Shown: positions 54,863-64,000 of the stretch, piece after piece
How the letters are laid out: each line of letters begins with the position of its first letter
Numbering within the stretch: the first letter of the stretch is position 1
DNA from: Paramylibacter kogurei
GTDB taxonomy: Bacteria > Pseudomonadota > Alphaproteobacteria > Rhodobacterales > Rhodobacteraceae
Direction of reading: 5' to 3'
Assembly: GCF_002742285.1 (NCBI RefSeq)
Contig: NZ_MDGM01000007.1
Coordinates: 363,501-427,500, forward strand
DNA length: 64,000 nucleotides
The notes under the pieces: generated by a model
Databases searched by the model: none
Seen by the model: the letters and a program-made list of their open reading frames with translations, nothing else
Told to the model about the DNA's origin: nothing
Made by a program: the position numbers and the translations under genes

Positions 54863-55184
54863 TGTTCCAACATGACTGATTCTGAACTTGGCTGCACTGA
54901 AAACCATCCACACACAAGAAAAATTATGTCCACGGTTTCTGTGGATAACTCTCTGTATAACTTTCACCCACCCAGAAAATTTTGTTTAATTTAGCAGGTT
55001 TCTGCGAATTGCTTAATATTTAGGCAGAAATTTAAGCTATTGAAAATAAACGACTTTCTTTTTGAATTGAGAGCAAATTCTTGAAAACATTAACATTTTT
55101 TAACAAATGATGAATTTGACAAAGCAAAGTGGACAATTCGAATCGCTTTTGCCGTAACGGCACTTTGAAACCAGCGCGAATTGA
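54863..55184. other. AT-rich intergenic region with DnaA-box-like sites
   Basis: These 322 bases hold no gene. One perfect DnaA box (TGTGGATAA, 54940-54948) lies with two imperfect ones (54904-54912 and 54952-54960), next to about 190 bases of AT-rich sequence with T- and A-runs (54970-55125). GANTC sites occur at 54878 and 55140. A uvrC promoter should be here. A role in replication initiation is possible but unproven. Confidence 0.45.
54940..54948 (-). promoter_or_regulatory. Perfect DnaA box
   Basis: TGTGGATAA is the exact complement of the consensus TTATCCACA. Two weaker relatives lie within 40 bases. Confidence 0.6.
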
Positions 55185-55970
55185 TCATTCCACACCGATA
55201 ATATCTGGCGTTTGCCATGCTAAATGTTGGCCACCATCAACACAGATCAACTGTCCGGTCACGCCATGTGCATCCAACAGATAATTCATTGCGCTCACAA
55301 TTCCATCGACATCGGAACCGCGCTGTAAAATCGTATTCTTTCGTTGTGCTTCGAAATGTTGTGTCGATTGACGCGCACCTTGCAATGTTGGCCCTGGGCC
55401 AATTGCATTGACGCGAATATGCGGGGCCAATGCCTGAGCTGCGGTTTGGGTCAATGTCCATAATCCTGCCTTGGCCAGCGTATAGGTCATGAATTCTGGC
55501 GTAAGCTTGCGCACGCGCTGATCCACCATATTGATCACGCAAGCCTGTGCATTCAATTCTCCACGTTCGTTTTTGGTTGCTTGGGGTGCTTGCTTTGCCA
55601 TTTCTTGGATCAATGCAAATGGCCCCCACAAATTGGAATCGATATGGCGATCCCATGATTTACGCGTTGCGGTTGTGATCGTGTCATACTCAAAAATTGA
55701 GGCGTTATTCACCAGCACCGATATTTTCGCCCCCAAGGCATCACTCGCGCGTGAAACAAGCGTTTCTGTTTGTTCATGATCCAACAGATCAGCCTGCACC
55801 GCAACGGCGTGTCCGCCAGCGTCAACAATATCAGAAACTGTTTTTTCCGCGTCATTTTTGCTTGAGGAATAATGTATCGCTACTGGGATCCCGCGCTGTG
55901 CAATCGAAATTGCCATAGCGCGTCCTAATCGAAGTGAACCACCAGTGATTAGCGCCCCTTGATATCCCAC
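55185..55970 (-). CDS. SDR-family oxidoreductase, pteridine reductase-like
   Basis: A 261-residue short-chain dehydrogenase. The cofactor loop TGGSLRLGRAMA has the Arg-Leu-Gly typical of pteridine reductase/FolM-like members, LVNNASIFEYDTI follows, the catalytic Tyr-Lys pair is YTLAK, and the Ser position reads MVDQRV, as in PTR1-type enzymes. It probably reduces dihydrobiopterin- or folate-like substrates. It is upstream of uvrC across the AT-rich spacer and 15 bases downstream of the antiporter gene. Confidence 0.88.
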   Translation of the reverse strand: MGYQGALITGGSLRLGRAMAISIAQRGIPVAIHYSSSKNDAEKTVSDIVDAGGHAVAVQADLLDHEQTETLVSRASDALGAKISVLVNNASIFEYDTITTATRKSWDRHIDSNLWGPFALIQEMAKQAPQATKNERGELNAQACVINMVDQRVRKLTPEFMTYTLAKAGLWTLTQTAAQALAPHIRVNAIGPGPTLQGARQSTQHFEAQRKNTILQRGSDVDGIVSAMNYLLDAHGVTGQLICVDGGQHLAWQTPDIIGVE

Positions 55971-55985
55971 ATTGCGTCCTTTCGG

Positions 55986-56921
55986 TTATCCCAGCAAAAA
56001 CATCACGTAAAACACATATCCAACAACAAATAACGCGCCCCAGATACGGGTCAAATTCCAGTGTAGCAAAACGAATGGTATCATCAAAAGCGACGCGCCA
56101 AGCATGACCCACAAATCAACGCGGAAAAACTCTGCTGGCACGGGCAATGGTGCAACAAACGCTGCGATCGCAGGAATTGCGAGCAGGTTGAACATGTTTG
56201 ATCCAATGACGTTACCAATCGCCACGGCAGGTTCTTTGCGCAGCGCGGCCATCACCGTCGTTGCCAATTCAGGTAACGAAGTGCCAAGCGCAACCAAGGT
56301 CAAGCCGATGATCGCCTCAGACACACCAAACGCATGTGCGATACTCGTTGCGCCCTCGATTAACAGATGCGCACCCAGGGGTAAGGATACCAACCCAACC
56401 AGCAAAAATATCGCCATTTTTTTGTTGCTAATATTTTCGTCGTCTACTTCGGATTCCAGCTCCTTAAGCTTTGCGCGTGAGCCCATCGCCTCTTTGTAGG
56501 CAGAAAATAAAATTGCGCATAGCGATACAAGTAACAGCGCGCCTTGCCATGCTTTCAATGGGGTTGTGAAACACAGCACAATGAATATCAGCGATGCAAA
56601 TAGCATCAGAAAGAAATTACGTTCCGTGTGAACGTTTTTCATATCCAGCCCTGACAAAACCGCCGGAATCCCTAAAACCAACAACACATTGGCCGTATTC
56701 GATCCCACCACATTGCCAAGCGCCAATTCAGGCACGCCATCCAATGCTGCCTGAATAGCGATCAAAAGTTCGGGTGCAGATGTGCCAAATGCAACCACTG
56801 TCAGGCTTACCACAAGTGCAGAAATTCCCAGCTTGGTCGCCAGCGCAACCGCCCCGCGCACCAAGAAATCACCGCCGAATACAAGGATTCCAAGCCCCGC
56901 AATTACAAATAGCCAATCCAT
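55986..56921 (-). CDS. Calcium/sodium antiporter (CaCA family, YrbG-like)
   Basis: A 311-residue inner membrane exchanger with about ten helices and two inverted alpha repeats: FGTSAPELLIAIQAAL with GNVVGSNTANVLLVLG, and LGTSLPELATTVMAAL with GNVIGSNMFNLL. These carry the ion-binding Glu/Asn residues. It is encoded five bases downstream of the small CxxC protein gene. Confidence 0.93.
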   Translation of the reverse strand: MDWLFVIAGLGILVFGGDFLVRGAVALATKLGISALVVSLTVVAFGTSAPELLIAIQAALDGVPELALGNVVGSNTANVLLVLGIPAVLSGLDMKNVHTERNFFLMLFASLIFIVLCFTTPLKAWQGALLLVSLCAILFSAYKEAMGSRAKLKELESEVDDENISNKKMAIFLLVGLVSLPLGAHLLIEGATSIAHAFGVSEAIIGLTLVALGTSLPELATTVMAALRKEPAVAIGNVIGSNMFNLLAIPAIAAFVAPLPVPAEFFRVDLWVMLGASLLMIPFVLLHWNLTRIWGALFVVGYVFYVMFLLG

Positions 56922-56925
56922 ATGT

Positions 56926-57123
56926 TCAGTCTTTTTCCGATTTTTGCTGTTTCTGACAGGCGCAGTCTATTCCCTTGAACAGGTAAGTTCCGCATGTTTT
57001 ACATTTTTGTGCTGTTGCCACTTTACGTCGTTGTAACGGTTTTGGCAGTTGGGGCAATCGCAGTTTCCCAAATATCGCCAATACCGCGACAAAGATTAGA
57101 AATAACGTGACGACCTTTACCAT
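56926..57123 (-). CDS. Small membrane protein with a Cys-rich tail
   Basis: A 65-residue protein: one N-terminal membrane helix (about 3-20), a basic middle, and a C-terminal CKTCGTYLF...DCACQ pattern that looks like a rubredoxin-like zinc knuckle. Its ATG is one base after the stop of the S49 peptidase gene, so it is translationally linked to it. Function is unknown. Confidence 0.75.
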   Translation of the reverse strand: MVKVVTLFLIFVAVLAIFGKLRLPQLPKPLQRRKVATAQKCKTCGTYLFKGIDCACQKQQKSEKD

Positions 57124-57124
57124 G

Positions 57125-57928
57125 TCATAGTCCGAACTTTGACCACATTGCGCGATCTTCAATGGAAGATGCGATGTTGGAAGCCGCGGTAAGACCAAAC
57201 TTGCTGAGCAATGATTTTTTCTTGCCGTGGGGGATGAATTTCACATCTTCGCCATATCGAAACTTCATCATCGGTACCAAATGACCAACGCCATCGACCA
57301 AGCCTAAATCCACCGCCGACGCGCCGACCCAGATTTCGCCCGTAAACAAATCTGACTCCGCTAATTTTTCGCCCCGCCGTGATTTCACATGGGCGATAAA
57401 ATTGTCATGAATGGTTTTTTGTAATGCTTTAAGCCGAGCAATATCTTCTGGTTTTTCAGCGCGAAACGGATCGCCCATGCTTTTGTCTTTGCCAGCGGTA
57501 TGAACACGGCGTTCAATGCCCTGTTTTTGCAATAAATCTTGAAAACCAAATGATGCTGAAATCACGCCAATTGATCCTACGATCGAACTTTCATCCACAA
57601 ATATTTCATCTGCGGCACAGGCCAGCCAATAACCACCAGATGCCGCAACATCCTCGCAAAAAGCAAACACAGGTGTGTTTGTTTCCAATGATAACCGTCG
57701 AATTCGTGCGCCGATCAAGGATGACTGTACCGGTGAACCACCGGGTGAATTCACCGCCAACGCAACCGCATCGGGTTTTCCTTTGCGAAACGCTCGTTCC
57801 AACAAAGGCGCCAGATCGGCATCTGTCAGGCTCGCGCCACCAAAACGTGATCCACCTCCGATAACACCGTCCAACCGCAACACTGCAACCTTGGGGGATT
57901 TTTTAAACTTCTTGAGTAGTTTTTTCAT
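57125..57928 (-). CDS. S49-family serine peptidase (SppA/SohB-like)
   Basis: A 267-residue protease of the signal peptide peptidase A family. The nucleophile Ser lies in AASGGYWLACAADEI, and a following GSIGVISASFG and the Lys in HTAGKDKSMGDPF complete the Ser-Lys dyad region. It lacks an obvious N-terminal membrane anchor and the duplicated half of E. coli SppA, so it is the short form. It is the first gene of a minus-strand run with the small Cys-rich protein and antiporter genes. Confidence 0.9.
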   Translation of the reverse strand: MKKLLKKFKKSPKVAVLRLDGVIGGGSRFGGASLTDADLAPLLERAFRKGKPDAVALAVNSPGGSPVQSSLIGARIRRLSLETNTPVFAFCEDVAASGGYWLACAADEIFVDESSIVGSIGVISASFGFQDLLQKQGIERRVHTAGKDKSMGDPFRAEKPEDIARLKALQKTIHDNFIAHVKSRRGEKLAESDLFTGEIWVGASAVDLGLVDGVGHLVPMMKFRYGEDVKFIPHGKKKSLLSKFGLTAASNIASSIEDRAMWSKFGL

Positions 57929-58032
57929 ATCTTTGATCTAATTCTCTTGGATACGCAGAACAAGGTGAGCGGACGAATTTTTTGTGAAATCTAACCTTTG
58001 CCATTGTGACAATGAAAGGTGACTAAATATAC

Positions 58033-58057
58033 AAAAAAACCGCCTCAAGGGCGGTTT
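58033..58057 (-). terminator. Terminator of tRNA-fMet
   Basis: AAAACCGCC and GGCGGTTTT form a perfect stem on the minus strand directly after the tRNA 3' CCA, followed by T residues. Confidence 0.85.
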
Positions 58058-58134
<77 letters not shown>

Positions 58135-58214
58135 TCAACTGTGGGTCTTCTAGTGTGACTATGGATAAGCTACAAGTGCAAAATCAGGGTTTTCACAAAT
58201 ATTTCACATTTCTT

Positions 58215-59762
58215 TTAATTGTGTGTTTCAAACTGAATTTCGAATTTCGCACCCATCGCAGATTCTAACAATTTAATCTCGCCACCATTTGCGGTGACGA
58301 TACCGCGCACAATGGCCAATCCCATTCCTGTGCCTCCCTTGTCGCGATAGGTGGTGAAAAATGGTTCAAAAATCTGTTCTGCGTTGCGACGTGAAATTCC
58401 ATGTCCGTCATCGGTTACAATCAAACGGTTTTTCTCGCATGTAAACGTTATTGTTTTTGCACCATGCTGAAACGCATTTTGTGCCATTTGTGTTATCAAG
58501 ATATGCGCATCGTTATCTGAAATCGGAAGCGTGGCATTTGGATTCCCTTTGTAAATAACTTTGCCGTCTGGACCATCATATCGCGCAACGGCCCGTCGAA
58601 ATTCCGTTTCTTGTGCTTCATTAGTCATCGTCGTTGCTGCAAACATGCGCAACCCATCCAAAAGGCGCGCCATGCGGTCACTGTCATCTGCAATATTGGC
58701 AATGAATTTTTGGCGCGTTGATTTATCCATTCGCTCGCTGCTGTCTTGCAATAATTCTACAGCGCCCGAAATTGATGTAAGTGGCGATTTCAATTCATGT
58801 GTCACATGCGCGGTATAGGTTTGAAGCGCCGCCGATCGCTGGTTCAATGTTGTCGACATTGACAGCAAGCTTTGTCCCATATCTGCAACTTCTTTCGTGC
58901 CGTAATGTGCCAAAGGTTCTAGCATCACCGATTGGCCCTTGGCCACCCGTTGCGATTGATATTGCAATTCTTTGATTGGCCCTGCCAGTAATCGCCACAT
59001 CACAAATCCGACCAAAGATGCCGCCATTAACACCGACCCAAAAACCAAAATGAGGGTATGCCGTTCGCGAAACAAAAACTTTCCCAAATTGTTAGGGGTG
59101 CGGGCCAAATACACCGCGCCAACAACATGTTCATCAACAATGACCGGCATGGCAACAAATACGCGAAATCCGGTATCTCTGCTTAGCGATGCAAGCGGGT
59201 GGCGTTCATCAAGCCCACCACGAAATCGCAAAACGGTGGAAACTTCGCCCTGCAATGCTTTGTCCACTTCTGGCACCGAAACAAATCTGCCCTGAATGGT
59301 TCCCGAACTTGCGATGATATTTCCAAGATAATCGAGCGCGATATACCCCGCCAGCGATGTTTTTTGCGCTTGGTGTGCAATGGTAGAAAGCTTTGCACCG
59401 ATGACATCATATGGGGCTTGGAGTGGTACTTGCATCGAAACGGGATCGGGTCGCTCAGGCAATATTGATGAATATCGCGTGTTCACTGGTTTTACTTTTG
59501 CATGAAACTGTTGCGCATAATATTCCGAAAGCGTTGCTGAAAGTACATTTCCGTAAAGTTCATCGGAACGGTTTTCGACAAACTCCGCGGCATATGATTG
59601 TGCAAATACCGCTGCCTGAGAGATAAGGCTACTCTCGGTTTCGCGCACAAACTGATTGGTTGTAAGGCGTGCGGTCAAAAGCCCAATGGCAGGCAATGCC
59701 ATGAGTGTCAAAATGACCAAAGCGATAAGTGTTCGAAGCGTCGGGCGCCATTTCTGAACCAT
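58215..59762 (-). CDS. Sensor histidine kinase
   Basis: A 515-residue membrane kinase. Membrane helix 1 (about 10-30) and helix 2 (about 230-252) enclose a periplasmic sensor domain; a HAMP region, then the H-box THELKSPLTSIS, the N-box NAFQHGAKT, DDGHGISRRN and GGTGMGLAIVRG of the ATPase follow. Overall architecture resembles CreC/ChvG-type sensors; the ligand is unknown. Its ATG overlaps the stop of the response regulator gene (TAATG). Confidence 0.93.
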   Translation of the reverse strand: MVQKWRPTLRTLIALVILTLMALPAIGLLTARLTTNQFVRETESSLISQAAVFAQSYAAEFVENRSDELYGNVLSATLSEYYAQQFHAKVKPVNTRYSSILPERPDPVSMQVPLQAPYDVIGAKLSTIAHQAQKTSLAGYIALDYLGNIIASSGTIQGRFVSVPEVDKALQGEVSTVLRFRGGLDERHPLASLSRDTGFRVFVAMPVIVDEHVVGAVYLARTPNNLGKFLFRERHTLILVFGSVLMAASLVGFVMWRLLAGPIKELQYQSQRVAKGQSVMLEPLAHYGTKEVADMGQSLLSMSTTLNQRSAALQTYTAHVTHELKSPLTSISGAVELLQDSSERMDKSTRQKFIANIADDSDRMARLLDGLRMFAATTMTNEAQETEFRRAVARYDGPDGKVIYKGNPNATLPISDNDAHILITQMAQNAFQHGAKTITFTCEKNRLIVTDDGHGISRRNAEQIFEPFFTTYRDKGGTGMGLAIVRGIVTANGGEIKLLESAMGAKFEIQFETHN

Positions 59763-60442
59763 TACTGACACACACAATCCCCAAGCCGAAATCCAATGCC
59801 ATGTGCTGTGACAACGAGATCATCACACCCCAATGCCCGCGCTTTGGCGCGTAAATTGCGCACATGACTATCCAATGTGCGATTTTCGACATAAATATTT
59901 TCGCCATAGATATGCGCCATCAACTGCCCCTTGGTGAAGATGCGCCCCGGGTTTTGTGCAAGCGGATTTAACAATGAAAACTCTCTTGCTGTAAGCTCCA
60001 ATGATTTCCCGTTCAAGGTTGCACGATGGGTTTCTTGCTCCACGACAAGATCACCGGTCGATACGGTTTGCGCAATTGGTTCACTTCCTCTTTTTAAGAT
60101 CGCTTTCACTCTCAACACCAATTCGCGTGGTGAAAATGGTTTTGAAAGATAATCATCACCACCAAGTTCAAACGCCAAAATGCGATCGATTTCATCATTG
60201 CGTGCTGTCAGAAAAAGAATGGGAACCTGTGATGTTTTGCGCAATTCCCTACACATTTCCAAACCATCCATTTCGGGCATGCCAATATCCAGAATTATCA
60301 ATTCTGGAACCGCGCGTTTGACCACGCCAAGCGCTTGGTTGCCATTCGCTGCCTCGACAACAGAAAAACCCGCATCACCCAATGCGAATTTCAAAACATC
60401 GCGAATATGGACATCGTCATCAACAATCAGAACAGTTTTCAT
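59762..60442 (-). CDS. OmpR-family response regulator
   Basis: A 226-residue DNA-binding regulator. The receiver domain has VDDDVHIRD (acidic pocket), LIILDIGMPEMDG (phosphorylated Asp) and DDYLSKPFSPREL (Lys). The C-terminal winged helix has LTAREFSLLNPLAQNPGRIF and NRTLDSHVRNLRAK. ATG 60442 is overlapped by the stop of a 65-residue gene (TAATG), and its own stop overlaps the kinase start, so three genes are chained. Confidence 0.94.
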   Translation of the reverse strand: MKTVLIVDDDVHIRDVLKFALGDAGFSVVEAANGNQALGVVKRAVPELIILDIGMPEMDGLEMCRELRKTSQVPILFLTARNDEIDRILAFELGGDDYLSKPFSPRELVLRVKAILKRGSEPIAQTVSTGDLVVEQETHRATLNGKSLELTAREFSLLNPLAQNPGRIFTKGQLMAHIYGENIYVENRTLDSHVRNLRAKARALGCDDLVVTAHGIGFRLGDCVCQ

Positions 60443-60639
60443 TAATCTACAATATCTCCTCGCGAGGCTAATGCACCACAAATCAACAGTTTTGCGCGCC
60501 AGCGCCGCGTAACGCAAGGATTGAAATTCAGCGGTATTAACCACCATTTCGTTTTGCGCGCTGTCGCCAAAGTGGGATCATGAAGCGTTAAATCGTCGGC
60601 GAACCACCACACATCTTGTTCTAAACGTTTTGGAACCAT
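60442..60639 (-). CDS. 65-residue Trp-rich protein coupled to the two-component system
   Basis: Begins MVPKRLEQDVWWFADDLTL with an AGAGAGGAC site; six Trp in 65 residues and a basic middle (NPCVTRRWRAKLLIC). No signal peptide or membrane helix. The stop overlaps the response regulator start. It is not recognised as a known family. Codon use and coupling suggest a real gene, possibly a leader or accessory of the two-component system. Confidence 0.55.
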   Translation of the reverse strand: MVPKRLEQDVWWFADDLTLHDPTLATARKTKWWLIPLNFNPCVTRRWRAKLLICGALASRGDIVD

Positions 60640-60719
60640 GTTTGTGTCCTCTCTTTAAATTAGAGAATGACATGAGCATGTGCATTAATCAGACAGCATT
60701 TTGTGCAGTTTTTCAGGAT

Positions 60720-61592
60720 TTATGATTGGTAATACGAAATCAATTTTTTTCGCAATTCTCCGATAACACGGTCATTCCAAATCAAAATTCGGTTCTTGTT
60801 GTCCCGTAACGTTTCACCAACTTGCATCGTAACAAGTTTCTCAGGCTTACTAATGACTCCACAAAGCGTAACCGCAACCAGTTTTTGGCGTCGCCTGACC
60901 ACCCATGGTAGACAAGATTTTAAATATGTAAGAAATTTCGTATGTAACATAAATTCTGTTGGGAATTTTACGGCAAAATGTTTTGGCAGTGCTCGCACCA
61001 TAGGCTGTGCGATCCAACTTATAAACCGTTCATCCGCAATCATTGGACGTTGATGAAAATCGCCAAATTCATCAAAGCGTTTGCGAAATTCTGACGCAAT
61101 AAAATGGCATTTCGCAGGGTGAAAAACGACTACCGACGAATTACCGCGAGCGTAACGTTTTTTCTTTGTCAGCTTATAAATGAAACGCGCAAATTCCGAA
61201 AATGGCAACACAGCACTTTGAAGGATCTGAATGGTTTTGTCGACATCATGAAATTGGAATGCTTTGGTCAAATCACCCAAAATGATTGTATCGATATCAA
61301 CATAAATTGCGGGTAAATCATCCGGCATTACACCTTTCTCAAACATACCAAGCTTTGCTTGGCACCCTGGACCACGGAGTTTTTCATTAAGAAAATAAGC
61401 AGGAAATTCAACTTGTTGAACACGCGGATCGACACCAACACGAATTCGATCGGTCATCATCACAAAACGTGGCTCAGAACTTGCATGTTTGGAGATATTT
61501 TCAACCAAGCGGTTAATATCTGAGTCAGCATATTTGTCGCCCCAACTGATCAAAAAACACTGCCAGCTAAAAGCGTGTTCCGATTTTGGCAT
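60720..61592 (-). CDS. Glycosyltransferase-like protein with DxD motif
   Basis: A 290-residue soluble protein. The region PAIYVDIDTIILGDL has a DxD-type motif like GT8-family enzymes, and QAKLGMFEKGVMPDDLP precedes it. NSSVVVFHPAKCHFIASEF and IADERFISWIAQPM resemble the mid-region of sugar-nucleotide transferases. Basic, hydrophobic stretches near the C-terminus could contact membrane. It lies between the rRNA operon end and the 65-residue gene. Substrate unknown. Confidence 0.65.
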   Translation of the reverse strand: MPKSEHAFSWQCFLISWGDKYADSDINRLVENISKHASSEPRFVMMTDRIRVGVDPRVQQVEFPAYFLNEKLRGPGCQAKLGMFEKGVMPDDLPAIYVDIDTIILGDLTKAFQFHDVDKTIQILQSAVLPFSEFARFIYKLTKKKRYARGNSSVVVFHPAKCHFIASEFRKRFDEFGDFHQRPMIADERFISWIAQPMVRALPKHFAVKFPTEFMLHTKFLTYLKSCLPWVVRRRQKLVAVTLCGVISKPEKLVTMQVGETLRDNKNRILIWNDRVIGELRKKLISYYQS

Positions 61593-61667
61593 GGATCGCT
61601 CCTCAAAATATTTTAAACGAATTTGTTTTTTATATTTGAGGAATTTTCAGTTTACCACCAAATAAAG

Positions 61668-61698
61668 AACGCCCCTTGCGTGTTTTGCAAGGGGCGTT
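61668..61698. terminator. Terminator of the rRNA operon
   Basis: AACGCCCCTTGC and GCAAGGGGCGTT form a perfect 12-bp stem with a 7-base loop just downstream of 5S; T-rich sequence flanks both sides. Confidence 0.85.
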
Positions 61699-61723
61699 TT
61701 TTATTGGAATGAGTGCTTATTAG

Positions 61724-61839
61724 TTTTGGCGGTGACCTACTCTCCCACGTCTTAAGACGCAGTACCATCGGCGCAACCGTGCTTAACGGCCGAGTTCGGG
61801 ATGGGATCGGGTGTTTCACTGGCGCTGTGACCACCAAAA
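61724..61839 (-). rRNA. rrf: 5S ribosomal RNA
   Basis: About 116 bases. Ends pair as GTTTTGG(T/C)GGT.. with their complement. Internal segments CCGATCCCATCCCGAACTCGG and GCGCCGATGGTACTG are diagnostic of 5S. Exact ends are approximate. Confidence 0.94.
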
Positions 61840-61968
61840 CGAATAAGCACTCAACGATATGTCGTTGAGAGGCATTAATAACGAAAGATTTTTGTGTCTT
61901 TCCGGACTTCAGCTCCGTGTAATTACAGGCTTAAGCATATTTTTGCTTTAGTCTGTCTATTACTGGAT
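61840..61968 (-). other. 23S-5S internal transcribed spacer
   Basis: About 130 bases with no tRNA. A perfect 8-bp-stem inverted repeat CTCAACGA-TATG-TCGTTGAG (61850-61869) and a second AT-rich hairpin region are probably RNase III processing signals. Confidence 0.6.

Positions 61969-64000
<2,032 letters not shown>

Overview
The window is a stretch of alphaproteobacterial chromosome, most likely Rhodobacterales (Roseobacter group) with a fairly AT-rich composition for that order. The evidence is the split ATP synthase (an F0-only operon with b and b'), MipZ, the TrcR/DUF1013 cell-cycle regulator, ClpS, COQ9, the 45-residue aa3-type cytochrome oxidase subunit IV, BluB, plant/alphaproteobacterial-type GshA, the pyrB/pseudo-dihydroorotase pair and the SDR-uvrC-pgsA-moaD-moaE order. 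No insertion sequence, prophage, CRISPR array or defence island was seen; almost all of the window is core genome.

Layout. 1-3.2 kb: endonuclease III (cut by the window edge), an AraC-Ogt DNA repair protein, an OmpA lipoprotein and a FadR-type regulator. 3.2-5.9 kb: the F0 operon atpI-B-E-F'-F on the minus strand. 6-15.3 kb: lipid and small-molecule metabolism (two thioesterases, a cyclopropane fatty acid synthase-like enzyme, a desaturase, adenine deaminase), an ArsR regulator, a DUF3131 protein, two related lipoproteins on either side of an EamA transporter, and an azoreductase. 15.5-22.6 kb: a translation and protein-targeting block, ffh-GNAT-chorismate mutase-rpsP-bluB-rimM-trmD-MFS-rplS-rpmE. 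22.6-34.8 kb: mipZ, a D,D-carboxypeptidase, clpS, rsmC, an SDR, trcR, RNase T2, ilvE, COQ9, rpsU, dodecin, a lipoprotein, cytochrome oxidase subunit IV, a DUF6173-like protein, a metallo-beta-lactamase fold hydrolase and Sua5/TsaC.

34.8-42.1 kb is a minus-strand run: uracil-DNA glycosylase, moaB, a NUDIX hydrolase, an RND adaptor and permease, and yqgE. 42.2-45.6 kb is the coupled run pyrB-membrane protein-pyrC'-plsY. 45.6-57.9 kb holds gshA, a membrane protein, rsmE, ubiA, a large OmpA protein with a coiled-coil partner, moaE-moaD-pgsA-uvrC, a pteridine reductase-like SDR, a Ca/Na antiporter and an S49 peptidase. 58-61.6 kb has initiator tRNA-fMet, a two-component system with a coupled 65-residue gene, and a glycosyltransferase-like protein. 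61.7 kb to the end is the 3' end of an rRNA operon (5S, then 23S running off the window) on the minus strand.

The points most worth a second look are: a dihydroorotase homologue without its metal ligands next to pyrB; a paralogous lipoprotein pair sharing a C-x3-LG-x-CK motif; DnaA-box-like sites beside an AT-rich stretch upstream of uvrC; two hairpins between atpE and atpF'; an RND permease with extra C-terminal membrane helices; a lipoprotein that may be a circularly permuted NlpC/P60-like enzyme; an SDR with Cys at the catalytic Lys position; a DUF3131 gene whose signal peptide seems to lie in another frame; and an initiator tRNA separated from the rRNA operon by about 3.6 kb of signalling and glycosyltransferase genes. 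All functions are assigned from reading the translated sequence; no database search was run.
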